Shown here in pieces: positions 43,593-51,983 of a stretch of 64,000 nucleotides of DNA. The notes beneath the pieces were generated by a model. That model was not told the origin of the DNA. It made no database searches and saw only the letters and a program-made list of their open reading frames with translations. The stretch is from Pseudovibrio sp. Tun.PSC04-5.I4. Its GTDB lineage: Bacteria > Pseudomonadota > Alphaproteobacteria > Rhizobiales > Stappiaceae. The position numbers and the translations under genes are program-made. The stretch spans positions 372,001 through 436,000 of the forward strand of contig NZ_FNLB01000001.1 in the NCBI RefSeq assembly GCF_900104145.1, in the 5' to 3' direction. Position 1 is the stretch's first letter. Each line of letters opens with the position of its first letter.

Positions 43593-44291
43593 TTATTCAG
43601 AAGGAACGTAGAGCTGCGAATAGGCGATGCGCACGGCTTCCGTGGCTTCATCGCGGCGACGTTCAATATGGTGGCGCATGGTGGAAACCGCAGTCTCTTC
43701 ATCCCGACTGATCAGGGCTGTGAGCACAATACGGTGTGCGGATAACTGCGCCTCTTCCTGTTTGGAAACCGGAGTTTTGCCGCGCAGGTACTTCAAATCC
43801 ACAAGCCGGATGTAGCGAACGCGGTCATTCAGGTTTTCCAAAATGCGCTGCAATTCATGGCTCTGCGACAGGACCGCAATGCGCATATGGTAGGCTTCAT
43901 CCATACGCAGCAGCTCAATCGGGTCCTCACAAATATCGTAGGCCGGTTCAGTTTCGGTGAGGAACCCCATCAGCTCCTCAAGCTCTTCATCACTGGCACG
44001 GCGACAGACCAGACGCACAATCTCGGTTTCAATGGCAACGCGAGCCTCATAAAGATCGAGAATTCGTTTGGGGCTTAGGGGACGGCAGAAGAAACCGCGA
44101 CCACTTTGGAACGTCAAAAATCCTTCTGCAACGAGACGGTTAAGCGCTTCGCGAAGCGGCGTCCGACTCGCACCTAACTCTGTGGACAGAACACTCTCGT
44201 TGATCCGCGCATCCGGCTTAAACTCAAAATCAGCCGCCATTTGCCGCAGTTTCTCATAGATGCGGTCCACATTGCTATCTGCTTTTTTCAT
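43593..44291 (-). CDS. GntR family regulator, FCD subfamily
   Basis: A 232-residue regulator. The winged helix is at ~12-75 (NESVLSTELGASRTPLREALNRLVAEGFL, then GRGFFCRPLS), and the FCD domain from ~85 has YEARVAIETEIVRLVCRRA, LLRMDEAYHMRIAVLSQSHEL (D-x3-H) and SAHRIVLTALISRDEETA. ATG 44291 gives a normal FCD length. A longer frame to 44387 has no family content. It is divergent from the TPP enzyme gene across a 205-bp region with symmetric sites, so it probably controls both arms of the cluster. Confidence 0.9.
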   Translation of the reverse strand: MKKADSNVDRIYEKLRQMAADFEFKPDARINESVLSTELGASRTPLREALNRLVAEGFLTFQSGRGFFCRPLSPKRILDLYEARVAIETEIVRLVCRRASDEELEELMGFLTETEPAYDICEDPIELLRMDEAYHMRIAVLSQSHELQRILENLNDRVRYIRLVDLKYLRGKTPVSKQEEAQLSAHRIVLTALISRDEETAVSTMRHHIERRRDEATEAVRIAYSQLYVPSE

Positions 44292-44382
44292 TCCAAAATC
44301 GCTTTCAATCCTGCCGATGCAGGCCTTCAAAATATGCAGGTGATCTAGCACGCAATAGGGGAACTGTACATTCCATTTGACT

Positions 44383-44426
44383 TGCACTCAATACTGAATA
44401 TGTTGCTGTATACAATTTTGAGTGCA
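44383..44426. promoter_or_regulatory. operator region between the two arms of the catabolic cluster
   Basis: TGCACTCAA (44383-44391) and TTGAGTGCA (44418-44426) are perfect inverse copies. Inside them lies TGTATACA (44407-44414), an 8-bp palindrome of the kind bound by FCD-type GntR proteins. The region sits between the divergent gntR and TPP-enzyme genes. Confidence 0.65.
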
Positions 44427-44496
44427 CGTGATTCTACTGCTCTCCAGCTTAAAATAATGCCACTGTTTTGGTGGGTCGGGTCTGATAGGTGATAGT

Positions 44497-46188
44497 TTGA
44501 CGAATAAGATGAATGGTGCTGAAGCCATGGTAAGAATGCTGGAAGCGCAAGGCGTCCAGCATATTTTCGGTCTGTGCGGAGATACAACGCTGCCGTTCTA
44601 CGACGCGATGTACAAGCTCGATCACAACATGACCCACATTCTCACCCGTGACGAGCGGTGCGCCACATACATGGCAGATGCGTATTCGCGTGTAACTGGC
44701 CGCGTTGGTGTGTGCGAAGGACCATCGGGCGGCGGTGCAACTTACATTTTGCCGGGCTTGATTGAGGCTAACGAGAGCTCCTATGCAGTACTTGGCATTA
44801 CCACGGATATCTCCGTTGGCTCCTACGGCAAATACCCGCTGACGGAAGTGGATCAGGAAGCGCTGATGCGCCCGTTGACCAAATGGAACACCGTCATCAA
44901 ACGCGCAGATCACATCCCCCGGATGGTGCGTAAAGCATTCCGCGCCATGACAACCGGTCGCTCCGGTGCAGCTCACCTCGGTCTGCCCTACGACATTCAG
45001 TATGATGCGGTTGAGAGTTCCGATATCTGGGCCGATCCAGAGCTTGGATCTTACCCGGCTTACCGACAGGCCCCGGCACCGGGTGCGGCAGAAGCTGCTG
45101 TTGATGCGATCCTATCTGCAAAGAACCCGCTTATCGTGTGTGGCGGCGGTGTTGTAATCGCTGGTGCCATGGAAGAGCTGGACCGTTTGGCAACCCGCCT
45201 AGATATTCCGGTTGCCACCTCCATTTCCGGTCAGGGCTCGCTGGCTGAAACCCATCCAAACTGTGTGGGTGTTGTTGGGTCAAACGGCGGAACGGATGAG
45301 ACTTGGGAAGCCATGACTGCGGCGGATCTTGTCGTGTTCATGGGCGCCCGTGCAGGCTCCACAACCACCTCCCGCTGGGAAGCTCCTTCCTCCACAACAC
45401 GGGTGGTTCACTTTGATAATGACCCGATGGTGATTGGCGCGAACTACCAGAGTGAAGTGGGTGTTGTTGGCGATCTTCTGCTGGCCTTGCAGCAGGTCAA
45501 CGCGGTTCTGGATAAACGGGATCAGGGCGCGGATACCTTTGGCGGTGCAGCTGCTGTGGCGGACATCAAAAAACGTAAATTTGAGATCTTCAACAAGCTG
45601 GCACAAAGCGGCGAGGCTCCAATCCGTCCCGAGCGCGTGATTGATGCTATGATGAAGGTCTTGCCAGTAGATGCGACCATCATCTCAGATCCGGGCACCA
45701 GCTGCCCTTACTTCTCCGCCTATTATCAGCTGCCACAATCAGGGCGTCACTTCATCACCAACCGGGCACATGGGGCGTTGGGCTATGCCCTCTCCGCCGC
45801 ACTCGGTGCATGGTATGGCCGTCCAACCAGCAAAGTCGTTGCCATGATGGGCGATGGATCTTTCGGCTTCACCTGTGGTGAGCTGGAAACCGTATGCCGT
45901 TCGCGTGCACCCATCACGTACATTGTGTTCTCCAACTCCACGTTTGGCTGGATCAAAGCCAGCCAGTTCGCAGACACAGACAAGCGTTACTACAACGTAG
46001 ACTTCAACCGTACAGATCAGGCCGCTGTTGCCGCCGCTTATGGTGTGAAGAGCTGGCGCGTTGAAAACCCGGATGATCTGGAACGCATCCTCAAAGAAGC
46101 AATCGAGCATGATGGCCCGACCCTGATTGATGTCGTGTGTCAGGCTCTTGAAGAGAGCAACGCTCCTGTGCGTCGCTGGATGGGGTAG
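44497..46188 (+). CDS. thiamine pyrophosphate-dependent enzyme (acetolactate synthase-like)
   Basis: A 563-residue three-domain TPP enzyme. The PYR domain (1-~170) has the activating Glu in ILTRDERCATYMADAYSRVTG and VCEGPSGGGATY. The middle domain is at ~190-320 (PLIVCGGGVVIAGAMEELDR). The PP domain (from ~370) has the TPP motif MMGDGSFGFTCGELETV ending in FSNSTFGWIK (GDG...N). It lacks a small regulatory subunit and lies far from ilv genes, so anabolic acetolactate synthase is improbable. A catabolic 2-oxo acid decarboxylase or ligase is more likely. The start is TTG 44497 or ATG 44509. It is first in an arm with an enolase, an oxidase and a TRAP system. Confidence 0.85.
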   Translation: MTNKMNGAEAMVRMLEAQGVQHIFGLCGDTTLPFYDAMYKLDHNMTHILTRDERCATYMADAYSRVTGRVGVCEGPSGGGATYILPGLIEANESSYAVLGITTDISVGSYGKYPLTEVDQEALMRPLTKWNTVIKRADHIPRMVRKAFRAMTTGRSGAAHLGLPYDIQYDAVESSDIWADPELGSYPAYRQAPAPGAAEAAVDAILSAKNPLIVCGGGVVIAGAMEELDRLATRLDIPVATSISGQGSLAETHPNCVGVVGSNGGTDETWEAMTAADLVVFMGARAGSTTTSRWEAPSSTTRVVHFDNDPMVIGANYQSEVGVVGDLLLALQQVNAVLDKRDQGADTFGGAAAVADIKKRKFEIFNKLAQSGEAPIRPERVIDAMMKVLPVDATIISDPGTSCPYFSAYYQLPQSGRHFITNRAHGALGYALSAALGAWYGRPTSKVVAMMGDGSFGFTCGELETVCRSRAPITYIVFSNSTFGWIKASQFADTDKRYYNVDFNRTDQAAVAAAYGVKSWRVENPDDLERILKEAIEHDGPTLIDVVCQALEESNAPVRRWMG

Positions 46189-46192
46189 GTTC

Positions 46193-47332
46193 ATGCATAC
46201 TGATGAAAAGATTACAGGCATGGATCTCTGGCACGTTCAACTGCCAGTCAATGCCCGCCGTGACCATGGCATCGGCTCTGTTGAGCATGCCGTTGACATC
46301 ATCGTCCTCCGCTTAACCGCGGAGGGAGGTGAATGCGGCTTTGGGGAAGCCTCACCATGGTCAGTATTTACCGGCTCCGCAGAAGCAAGCTTTGCTGCGC
46401 TGGATCGTTACATCCGCCCACTTGTTGTTGGCCGCACCATTGGTGAGCGGGCCGCCATCATGAAGGATGCTGCAAAAGCGGTTGCTCATTGTACCGAGGC
46501 AAAAGCTGCACTGGAAACGGCGCTGCTGGACCTTCAAGGTCGCATCTGTGGGTTGCCTGTCTGGGCGCTTTTAGGCGGTAAATGCCGCGATACGATTCCC
46601 TTATCCTGCTCGATAGCTGACCCGGACTTTGACCGCGACTTGGCATTGATGGATCGTTTAAAAGACGATGGAGTGCGCATCATTAAGCTCAAAACAGGCT
46701 TCAAAGGGCACGCCTACGACATGATGCGTATGGAACGCCTGCGCAAGGACTACCCCGAGTTCGCCATCCGCGTGGACTACAATCAAGGTCTGCACCACGA
46801 TTCTGCCCTTGCGTGCGTTCGCGACATCGCAACTTATCAACCAGATTTTATCGAGCAGCCCGTTGCCCATAATCTGCGCTCTCTCATGGCAACTATCAGA
46901 AACTCAATCGATGTTCCGCTTTTGGCAGATGAAAGCATCTTTGGGCCTGAGGACATGCAGATCGCAATTCAAATGGGGATAGCTGACGGTGTTTCAGTCA
47001 AAATCATGAAGGCTGGCGGCTTGACGCGAGCACAAACCGTGGCCCGTATGGCTGCAACCGCAGGTATGAGCGCCTATGGGGGAGACATGTTCGAATCCGG
47101 CCTCGCGCACCTTGCCGGAACACATATGATCGCTGCAACACCAGAAATCACTTTAGCTTGTGAGTTTTATCAGGCAAAATACTTCCTAGTAGAAGACCTT
47201 ATGGAAACAGAGTTTGAAACCAGAAGCGGCCACGTTGTGGTTCCGCAGACGGCAGGCTTGGGAGGCCGACCGGATCTGGAGAAAGTCAAACGCTATGCAA
47301 TTTCCAAGAGTGCGGAAATGGGGGCTGCATGA
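46193..47332 (+). CDS. enolase superfamily enzyme, muconate-lactonizing subgroup
   Basis: A 379-residue barrel enzyme. The capping domain has LPVNARRDHGIGSVEHAVD and CGFGEASPWSVFTG. Catalytic features are IIKLKTGFKG (K-x-K at the end of strand 2), metal ligands in IRVDYNQG (Asp), FIEQPV (Glu) and LLADESIF (Asp/Glu), the opposite Lys in VSVKIMKAGGL, and AYGGDMFESGLAH. This set marks the MLE subgroup, which includes muconate cycloisomerase, dipeptide epimerases and hydroxyproline-betaine epimerases or dehydratases. Aromatic degradation genes are absent, so an amino or imino acid substrate is more plausible. ATG 46193 lies four bases after the TPP stop, and the end overlaps the oxidase gene by 4 bp. 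Confidence 0.86.
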   Translation: MHTDEKITGMDLWHVQLPVNARRDHGIGSVEHAVDIIVLRLTAEGGECGFGEASPWSVFTGSAEASFAALDRYIRPLVVGRTIGERAAIMKDAAKAVAHCTEAKAALETALLDLQGRICGLPVWALLGGKCRDTIPLSCSIADPDFDRDLALMDRLKDDGVRIIKLKTGFKGHAYDMMRMERLRKDYPEFAIRVDYNQGLHHDSALACVRDIATYQPDFIEQPVAHNLRSLMATIRNSIDVPLLADESIFGPEDMQIAIQMGIADGVSVKIMKAGGLTRAQTVARMAATAGMSAYGGDMFESGLAHLAGTHMIAATPEITLACEFYQAKYFLVEDLMETEFETRSGHVVVPQTAGLGGRPDLEKVKRYAISKSAEMGAA

Positions 47333-48570
47333 AAAAAAATAGTGTCGTTGTAATCGGCGCAGGGATCGTGGGTGTATCAGCTGCTATCTGGCTCAAGCGT
47401 GAGGGACATGATGTAACCCTCATCGATAAAGGCGAGCCCGGCATGGGTGCCTCTTTCGGCAACGCCTGTGTGCTGGCCAGCTGTTCGGTGGCGCCTGTCA
47501 CCGCACCAGGTCTCATCCTGAAAGGGCCCAAGCTACTTTTAGATCCGAACTTCCCGCTGTTCTTGCGGTGGGGCTACCTGCCCAAACTTGCAGGGTGGCT
47601 TGCCCGCTATCTCTCCCATGCCAGTGACAAAGACACACGCCGGATTGCAACCGGACTGACCACTATTGTAGGCGACTCCGTTCAACAGCACCACTCACTG
47701 GCAGACGGAACAGGCGCACAGAAGTGGTTGAAGGAGAGCACTTACAGCTTTGCCTACAATGACAGAGCAGCCTTTAAAGCCGATGCCTATACATGGGATT
47801 TACGCCGCAATGCGGGCTTTGTGCCTGAATTGATTGAAGGCGGGGATGTCCACGATATGGAGCCGATCCTCAGCAAGCATATTAATCTGCTTGCGTTGAT
47901 GCGGGACCACGGCTTTGTGCTCGACCCCGGCGCCTATGTGGTTGATCTGGTCAAAACCTTTACCGAAATGGGCGGCACATTTGTGCAGGCCGAGGTGAAA
48001 GACTTTGATTTGTCGGGCGGTTCTATTTCAGCCGTGATGACAGATCAGGGACGATTTGAATGTGACAGTGCCGTGCTGGCCACCGGCGTCTGGTCCAAGC
48101 CATTAATGAAAAAACTTGGCATCAACGTGCCGCTGGAAGCCGAGCGCGGCTACCATATTTTGTATAAGAACCCGAGCGAACAACCCAACCAGCCCATCAT
48201 GGTGGCCTCCGGCAAATTTGTTGCCACGCCAATGGCGCAGGGTCTGCGGTGCGCTGGTGTTGTGGAATTTGGCGGGCTGGAAGCTGGTGCCTCAAAAGCA
48301 CCTCTGGCTCTGCTGAGGAAAAAGGTTCGTGAAAGCTTCCCCGCTATGGAAGCTGCCAGCGAAGAGGAATGGTTGGGCTTTCGCCCTGCGCCATCGGACA
48401 GTCTCCCCCTCATTGGTGAAGTGGGCAAAAGCGGTGTGTATGCCGCGTTTGGTCACCATCACATCGGCCTGACGGGCGGTCCAAAAACTGGGCGAATGGT
48501 CTCTGATCTGATCAGCGGCAAACGCTCCAATAACGATATAAGCCCTTACGATCCGCAAAGGTTCACATAA
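47329..48570 (+). CDS. FAD-dependent D-amino acid dehydrogenase/oxidase (DadA-like)
   Basis: A 413-residue DAO-family flavoprotein. The ADP-binding motif is VVVIGAGIVGVSAAIWLKRE (GxGxxG, E/D at LIDKGEPG), followed by ASFGNACVLASCSVAP. The substrate domain contains LDPGAYVVDLVKTF, AVLATGVWSKPLMKKLG, LEAERGYHILY, EWLGFRPAPSDSLPLIGEV and AFGHHHIGLTGGPKTGRMV, all as in DadA. It would oxidise a D-amino or imino acid to the 2-oxo acid or cyclic imine and pass electrons to the respiratory chain. It sits between the enolase and TRAP genes. Confidence 0.9.
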   Translation: MKKNSVVVIGAGIVGVSAAIWLKREGHDVTLIDKGEPGMGASFGNACVLASCSVAPVTAPGLILKGPKLLLDPNFPLFLRWGYLPKLAGWLARYLSHASDKDTRRIATGLTTIVGDSVQQHHSLADGTGAQKWLKESTYSFAYNDRAAFKADAYTWDLRRNAGFVPELIEGGDVHDMEPILSKHINLLALMRDHGFVLDPGAYVVDLVKTFTEMGGTFVQAEVKDFDLSGGSISAVMTDQGRFECDSAVLATGVWSKPLMKKLGINVPLEAERGYHILYKNPSEQPNQPIMVASGKFVATPMAQGLRCAGVVEFGGLEAGASKAPLALLRKKVRESFPAMEAASEEEWLGFRPAPSDSLPLIGEVGKSGVYAAFGHHHIGLTGGPKTGRMVSDLISGKRSNNDISPYDPQRFT

Positions 48571-48604
48571 GAGGGCACTACATGTTTTTTAGAGGAGAGT
48601 ATCT

Positions 48605-49585
48605 ATGAAAAAGTCTAGTTTATTGGTGAGCCTGAGTGTTTCCGTCATGGCGCTTGGTGCAACGGCTGCTTCTGCTGAGAAGTGGGACCTGCCAATGGCA
48701 TATTCCGGTTCTAACTTCCACTCCGTAACTGGCGCTGAATTTGCGGCTTGTATTACATCCGGCACAGCTGGTGATATCGAAGTAACCACTCACCCGGGCG
48801 GTTCCCTGTTTAAAGGCGGCGACATCAAGCGTGCTGTTCAGACTGGTCAGGTGCCAATCGGTGAACGCCTGCTTTCTGGCCACCAGAATGAAAACGCCCT
48901 GTTCGGTGTGGATTCCGTTCCTTTCCTTGCAACGTCCTTTGATGCTGCAGGCAAACTCTGGACAGCAGCGAAACCAGCGCTTGAAAAAGTTCTGGCAGAC
49001 CAGAGCCTGACACTGCTGTACTCTGTGCCATGGCCTCCGCAGGGCCTTTACTTCAAAAACGAAGTGACCTCCGTTGCAGAGATGGAAGGCATCAAGTTCC
49101 GTTCCTACAACACTGCAACTGCACGTCTTGCAGAGCTGACAGGCATGCTGCCAGTTTCCATTGAAGCGGCTGAGATCTCCCAGGCGTTCGCAACTGGTGT
49201 TGCAGACTCCATGGTGTCTTCCGGCTCAACTGGCTACGACCGTAAAGTTTGGGAAAGCCTCAACTACTTCTATGAGGTAGATGCATGGCTGCCACGTAAC
49301 TACATGCTCGTGAACTCCGATGTCTGGTCTGGTGTTTCAGACAAGAACAAAGGCATCATCACAGCTTGTGCGGCGACTGCAGAGGCGGCTGGTCTTAAGC
49401 GGTCTATCGACTACACAAACTTCACCCTTGATGGCCTACGTGAAGGCGGCATGAAGGTTGAAAAGGGGAGCGATCAGATGAGAGCTGACCTTCAGAAAAT
49501 CGGCGCAACAATGACTGCTGAGTGGCTTGAAGCTGCAGGCGACGACGGCAAAGCTGTGGTCGAATCCTTCAAGGCAATGAAATAA
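48605..49585 (+). CDS. TRAP transporter solute-binding protein (DctP family)
   Basis: A 326-residue periplasmic protein. ATG 48605 is behind AGAGGAGAGTATCT. The signal peptide ends at ATAASAEK (~24). The DctP fold shows FHSVTGAEFAACITSGTAGD, LFKGGDIKRAVQTGQVPIGERL, the middle VPWPPQGLYFKNEVTSVAEM and the carboxylate-binding Arg in GIKFRSYN (~155), which is conserved in organic acid-binding TRAP proteins. The ligand is therefore expected to carry a carboxylate. This agrees with an amino or imino acid pathway. A terminator-like hairpin follows. Confidence 0.92.
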   Translation: MKKSSLLVSLSVSVMALGATAASAEKWDLPMAYSGSNFHSVTGAEFAACITSGTAGDIEVTTHPGGSLFKGGDIKRAVQTGQVPIGERLLSGHQNENALFGVDSVPFLATSFDAAGKLWTAAKPALEKVLADQSLTLLYSVPWPPQGLYFKNEVTSVAEMEGIKFRSYNTATARLAELTGMLPVSIEAAEISQAFATGVADSMVSSGSTGYDRKVWESLNYFYEVDAWLPRNYMLVNSDVWSGVSDKNKGIITACAATAEAAGLKRSIDYTNFTLDGLREGGMKVEKGSDQMRADLQKIGATMTAEWLEAAGDDGKAVVESFKAMK

Positions 49586-49595
49586 ATAAGTCTGA

Positions 49596-49633
49596 AGCCG
49601 GAGCTGCAATTGGAGCTCCGGCTTTTGTTTTTT
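49596..49633 (+). terminator. partial terminator after the TRAP binding-protein gene
   Basis: AGCCGGAGCT (49596-49605) and AGCTCCGGCT (49614-49623) make a 10-bp perfect stem followed by TTTTGTTTTTT. Because dctQ and dctM lie directly behind, it should act as a leaky terminator that favours the binding protein. Confidence 0.8.
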
Positions 49634-49647
49634 GAGGGGGGAGAACA

Positions 49648-50181
49648 ATGAAGCTGACACGCGCACTGCGCTTCGGGCTGGATGGGATCTACAAGGGCGC
49701 TGGTGTTCTTTCCGCGCTTTGCCTGATCGCCATTCTGAGTTTGATTGTGATACAAATGACGGCCCGCTGGACGGGCGAGGTTTTTCCGGGCGCCGCAGAA
49801 TATGCAGGCTATGCCATGGCCTCCGCCAGCTTCCTTGCATTTGCCAATGCCTTGAACAAAGGCATTCACATCCGCGTATCAATCCTGCATCAAATGCTTG
49901 GTAAAACGGCTCAGCGGCTGTTGGAAATCTGGTGTTTTACCATCGGTTCCGCCACCATTTGGTACTTTGTGTACTACGCCTACCGTTTCGTTTACTGGTC
50001 CCACAAGTTCAATGACGTCAGTCAGGGACAGGACCGTACCCCGCTTTGGATTCCGCAGAGCTTTATGTTGATCGGTGCGCTTATTCTCGCCATCGCTCTT
50101 ACAGACCATCTCCTTCAACTCATTTTCACTGGCAAGCACAGCATTGCCTCTGAACTTGAAGAAGCAGTTGCCGGAGAATAA
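49648..50181 (+). CDS. TRAP transporter small permease (DctQ)
   Basis: A 177-residue membrane protein with four predicted spans. It has VLSALCLIAILSLIVIQMTARW with RWTGEVFPGAAEYAGYAMASASFLA (the DctQ E-E/Y motif), KGIHIRVSILHQML, and DRTPLWIPQSFMLIGALILAI near the end. The start ATG is behind a GAGGGGGGAGAAC ribosome site. It couples the large permease to the binding protein, and its stop lies five bases before dctM. Confidence 0.9.
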   Translation: MKLTRALRFGLDGIYKGAGVLSALCLIAILSLIVIQMTARWTGEVFPGAAEYAGYAMASASFLAFANALNKGIHIRVSILHQMLGKTAQRLLEIWCFTIGSATIWYFVYYAYRFVYWSHKFNDVSQGQDRTPLWIPQSFMLIGALILAIALTDHLLQLIFTGKHSIASELEEAVAGE

Positions 50182-50186
50182 GAGCA

Positions 50187-51500
50187 ATGGAAAACATTAG
50201 TATTATCATTCTGTTCCTGTTTGTCATGTTCACCTTGCTTGGGTCCGGCGTTTGGGTCGGTATGGCCCTTATGGGTGTGGCATGGGTTGGCATGGAACTG
50301 TTCACCACCCGCCCTGTTGGCGATGTGATGTTGACGACCATCTGGTCCTCCGCCTCCTCCTGGACACTGACGGCCCTGCCGCTGTTCATCTGGATGGGGG
50401 AGATCCTCTACAGAACCCGCCTGTCGGAAGATATGTTCCGCGGCCTTGCCCCTTGGATGGCCCGTCTACCCGGCGGTCTGGTCCACACCAACATTGTGGG
50501 TTGCACGATATTTGCCGCGGTCTCCGGTTCTTCAGCGGCAACGCTGACCACTGTTGGCAAAATGTCGATACCGGAACTGCGCAAGCGCGATTATCCTGAA
50601 AAGATGATCATTGGTACGCTCGCCGGGGCAGCAACACTGGGTCTTATGATCCCGCCCTCGTTGACGCTGATCGTTTATGGAGTGACCATTAACGAGAGCA
50701 TCTCCAAGCTGTTCTTTGCAGGCATCATGCCCGGCATCTTGTTGGCGTCGATGTTCATGGCGTATGTGGCAATCACTTCCCAGGTGTCTTCCAATTGGAA
50801 CCCGAAACCAGAGCCTGAAATGAGCTTTGTGGAGAAGGTAAAGAACACCAGATTCCTGTTGCCGGTTATCCTGCTCATCCTTGTGGTCATTGGTTCTATG
50901 TACCTTGGCTATGCAACAGCAACGGAAGCCGCCGCCTTTGGTGTGATTGGCAGTTTGATCCTTGCCGCGTCACAAGGGTCATTGAACTGGACGAGCTTTT
51001 CTCGCAGCCTCATGGGCGCAACCTACACATCCTCAATGATCGCGCTGATCCTTGCCGGCGCTGCGTTCCTGTCCCTCTCCATGGGCTTTACCGGATTGCC
51101 GCGCGGTCTGGCAGATCTCATCGCAACGCTGCAGCTGAGCAAGTTTGAGCTGCTGATGGTCCTGCTGGTGTTTTACGTGATCCTCGGCATGTTCCTTGAT
51201 GGCATTTCATCTGTGGTGCTGACCATGGCTGTTGTGGAACCAATGGTGCGTCAGGCAGGCATTGACCTTATCTGGTTCGGCATCTTCATCGTGGTCGTGG
51301 TTGAAATGGCGCAAATCACCCCGCCTATCGGCTTCAACCTGTTTGTGTTGCAAGGCATGACGAATTATCAGATGGGCTTTATCGCCCGTGCTGCGTTCCC
51401 CATGTTCTTGATTATGGTGCTGATGGTGTTCGTGCTGATCGCATTTCCAGAGATCGCCACATGGCTGCCTGAGAATATCCGCAGCCGACCCGGAGGCTAG
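50187..51500 (+). CDS. TRAP transporter large permease (DctM)
   Basis: A 437-residue permease with about 12 hydrophobic spans and the DctM signatures: LPLFIWMGEILYRTRLSEDMF, FAAVSGSSAATLTTVGKMSIPEL, AGAATLGLMIPPSLTLIVYGV, GMFLDGISSVVLTMAVVEP and AQITPPIGFNLFVLQGM. It uses a sodium gradient to drive uptake. It ends the arm, and a strong terminator follows. Confidence 0.95.
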   Translation: MENISIIILFLFVMFTLLGSGVWVGMALMGVAWVGMELFTTRPVGDVMLTTIWSSASSWTLTALPLFIWMGEILYRTRLSEDMFRGLAPWMARLPGGLVHTNIVGCTIFAAVSGSSAATLTTVGKMSIPELRKRDYPEKMIIGTLAGAATLGLMIPPSLTLIVYGVTINESISKLFFAGIMPGILLASMFMAYVAITSQVSSNWNPKPEPEMSFVEKVKNTRFLLPVILLILVVIGSMYLGYATATEAAAFGVIGSLILAASQGSLNWTSFSRSLMGATYTSSMIALILAGAAFLSLSMGFTGLPRGLADLIATLQLSKFELLMVLLVFYVILGMFLDGISSVVLTMAVVEPMVRQAGIDLIWFGIFIVVVVEMAQITPPIGFNLFVLQGMTNYQMGFIARAAFPMFLIMVLMVFVLIAFPEIATWLPENIRSRPGG

Positions 51501-51518
51501 GAAGAGATACCCAACAAA

Positions 51519-51549
51519 AAACCCCGCCTCATATTCTGAGGCGGGGTTT
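51519..51549. terminator. bidirectional terminator
   Basis: A perfect 13-bp stem (51519-51531 with 51537-51549) and 5-base loop, preceded by A-rich and followed by T-rich DNA. It separates dctM from the convergent SCP2 gene. Confidence 0.9.
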
Positions 51550-51573
51550 GAATTTCATAAGCTCAGGCAGAGC

Positions 51574-51864
51574 CTAGCCGAGGATTTTGCCGAGGCCCAT
51601 GGCGACCATTTTGTCGCCGGCAATTTTGATTTTACCCATCATCACCGCTGTCATCGGATTCACGGAGCCATCCACCAAACCGCTGAAGGTTTTAGCTGAG
51701 CAACTCACTGTGCAATCTGCCTCTGCTTCTTCTGCCCGGGCGCCGTTTTCATCAATAATGATGAAGCCTTCATCCTTGATGTTCAGCGCGATTGACTTTG
51801 ACATATCAACGCCATCAATTTTTTTATTGATACCGGTTACGATCTTCTGGATGAGCTCGGACAT
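51574..51864 (-). CDS. SCP2 sterol-binding domain protein
   Basis: A 96-residue protein that consists of the SCP2 fold only. It has ALNIKDEGFIIIDENGARAE, the strand ADCTVSCSAKTFSGLVDGS and the helix NPMTAVMMGKIKIAGDKMVAM at the lipid-binding end. Short bacterial SCP2 proteins are thought to bind or carry hydrophobic ligands such as acyl chains. No neighbour suggests a partner. Confidence 0.88.
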   Translation of the reverse strand: MSELIQKIVTGINKKIDGVDMSKSIALNIKDEGFIIIDENGARAEEAEADCTVSCSAKTFSGLVDGSVNPMTAVMMGKIKIAGDKMVAMGLGKILG

Positions 51865-51983
51865 ATGTTCCCCTGGGCTTTGATCAGTTAGGGGAGGGGT
51901 TTCATCCTCCCAATTGGTGCCGTCTACCTAACGCTAACGCTTAGAAACTACAAGCACCGCGAAGGTCTGGTAAAGGGTAGCAG

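Noticed and set aside
44497..46188. Anabolic acetolactate synthase (IlvB) for the TPP enzyme
   Set aside because: No small subunit or ilvC/ilvD nearby, and the context is catabolic with a TRAP importer. Only the general TPP fold is supported.
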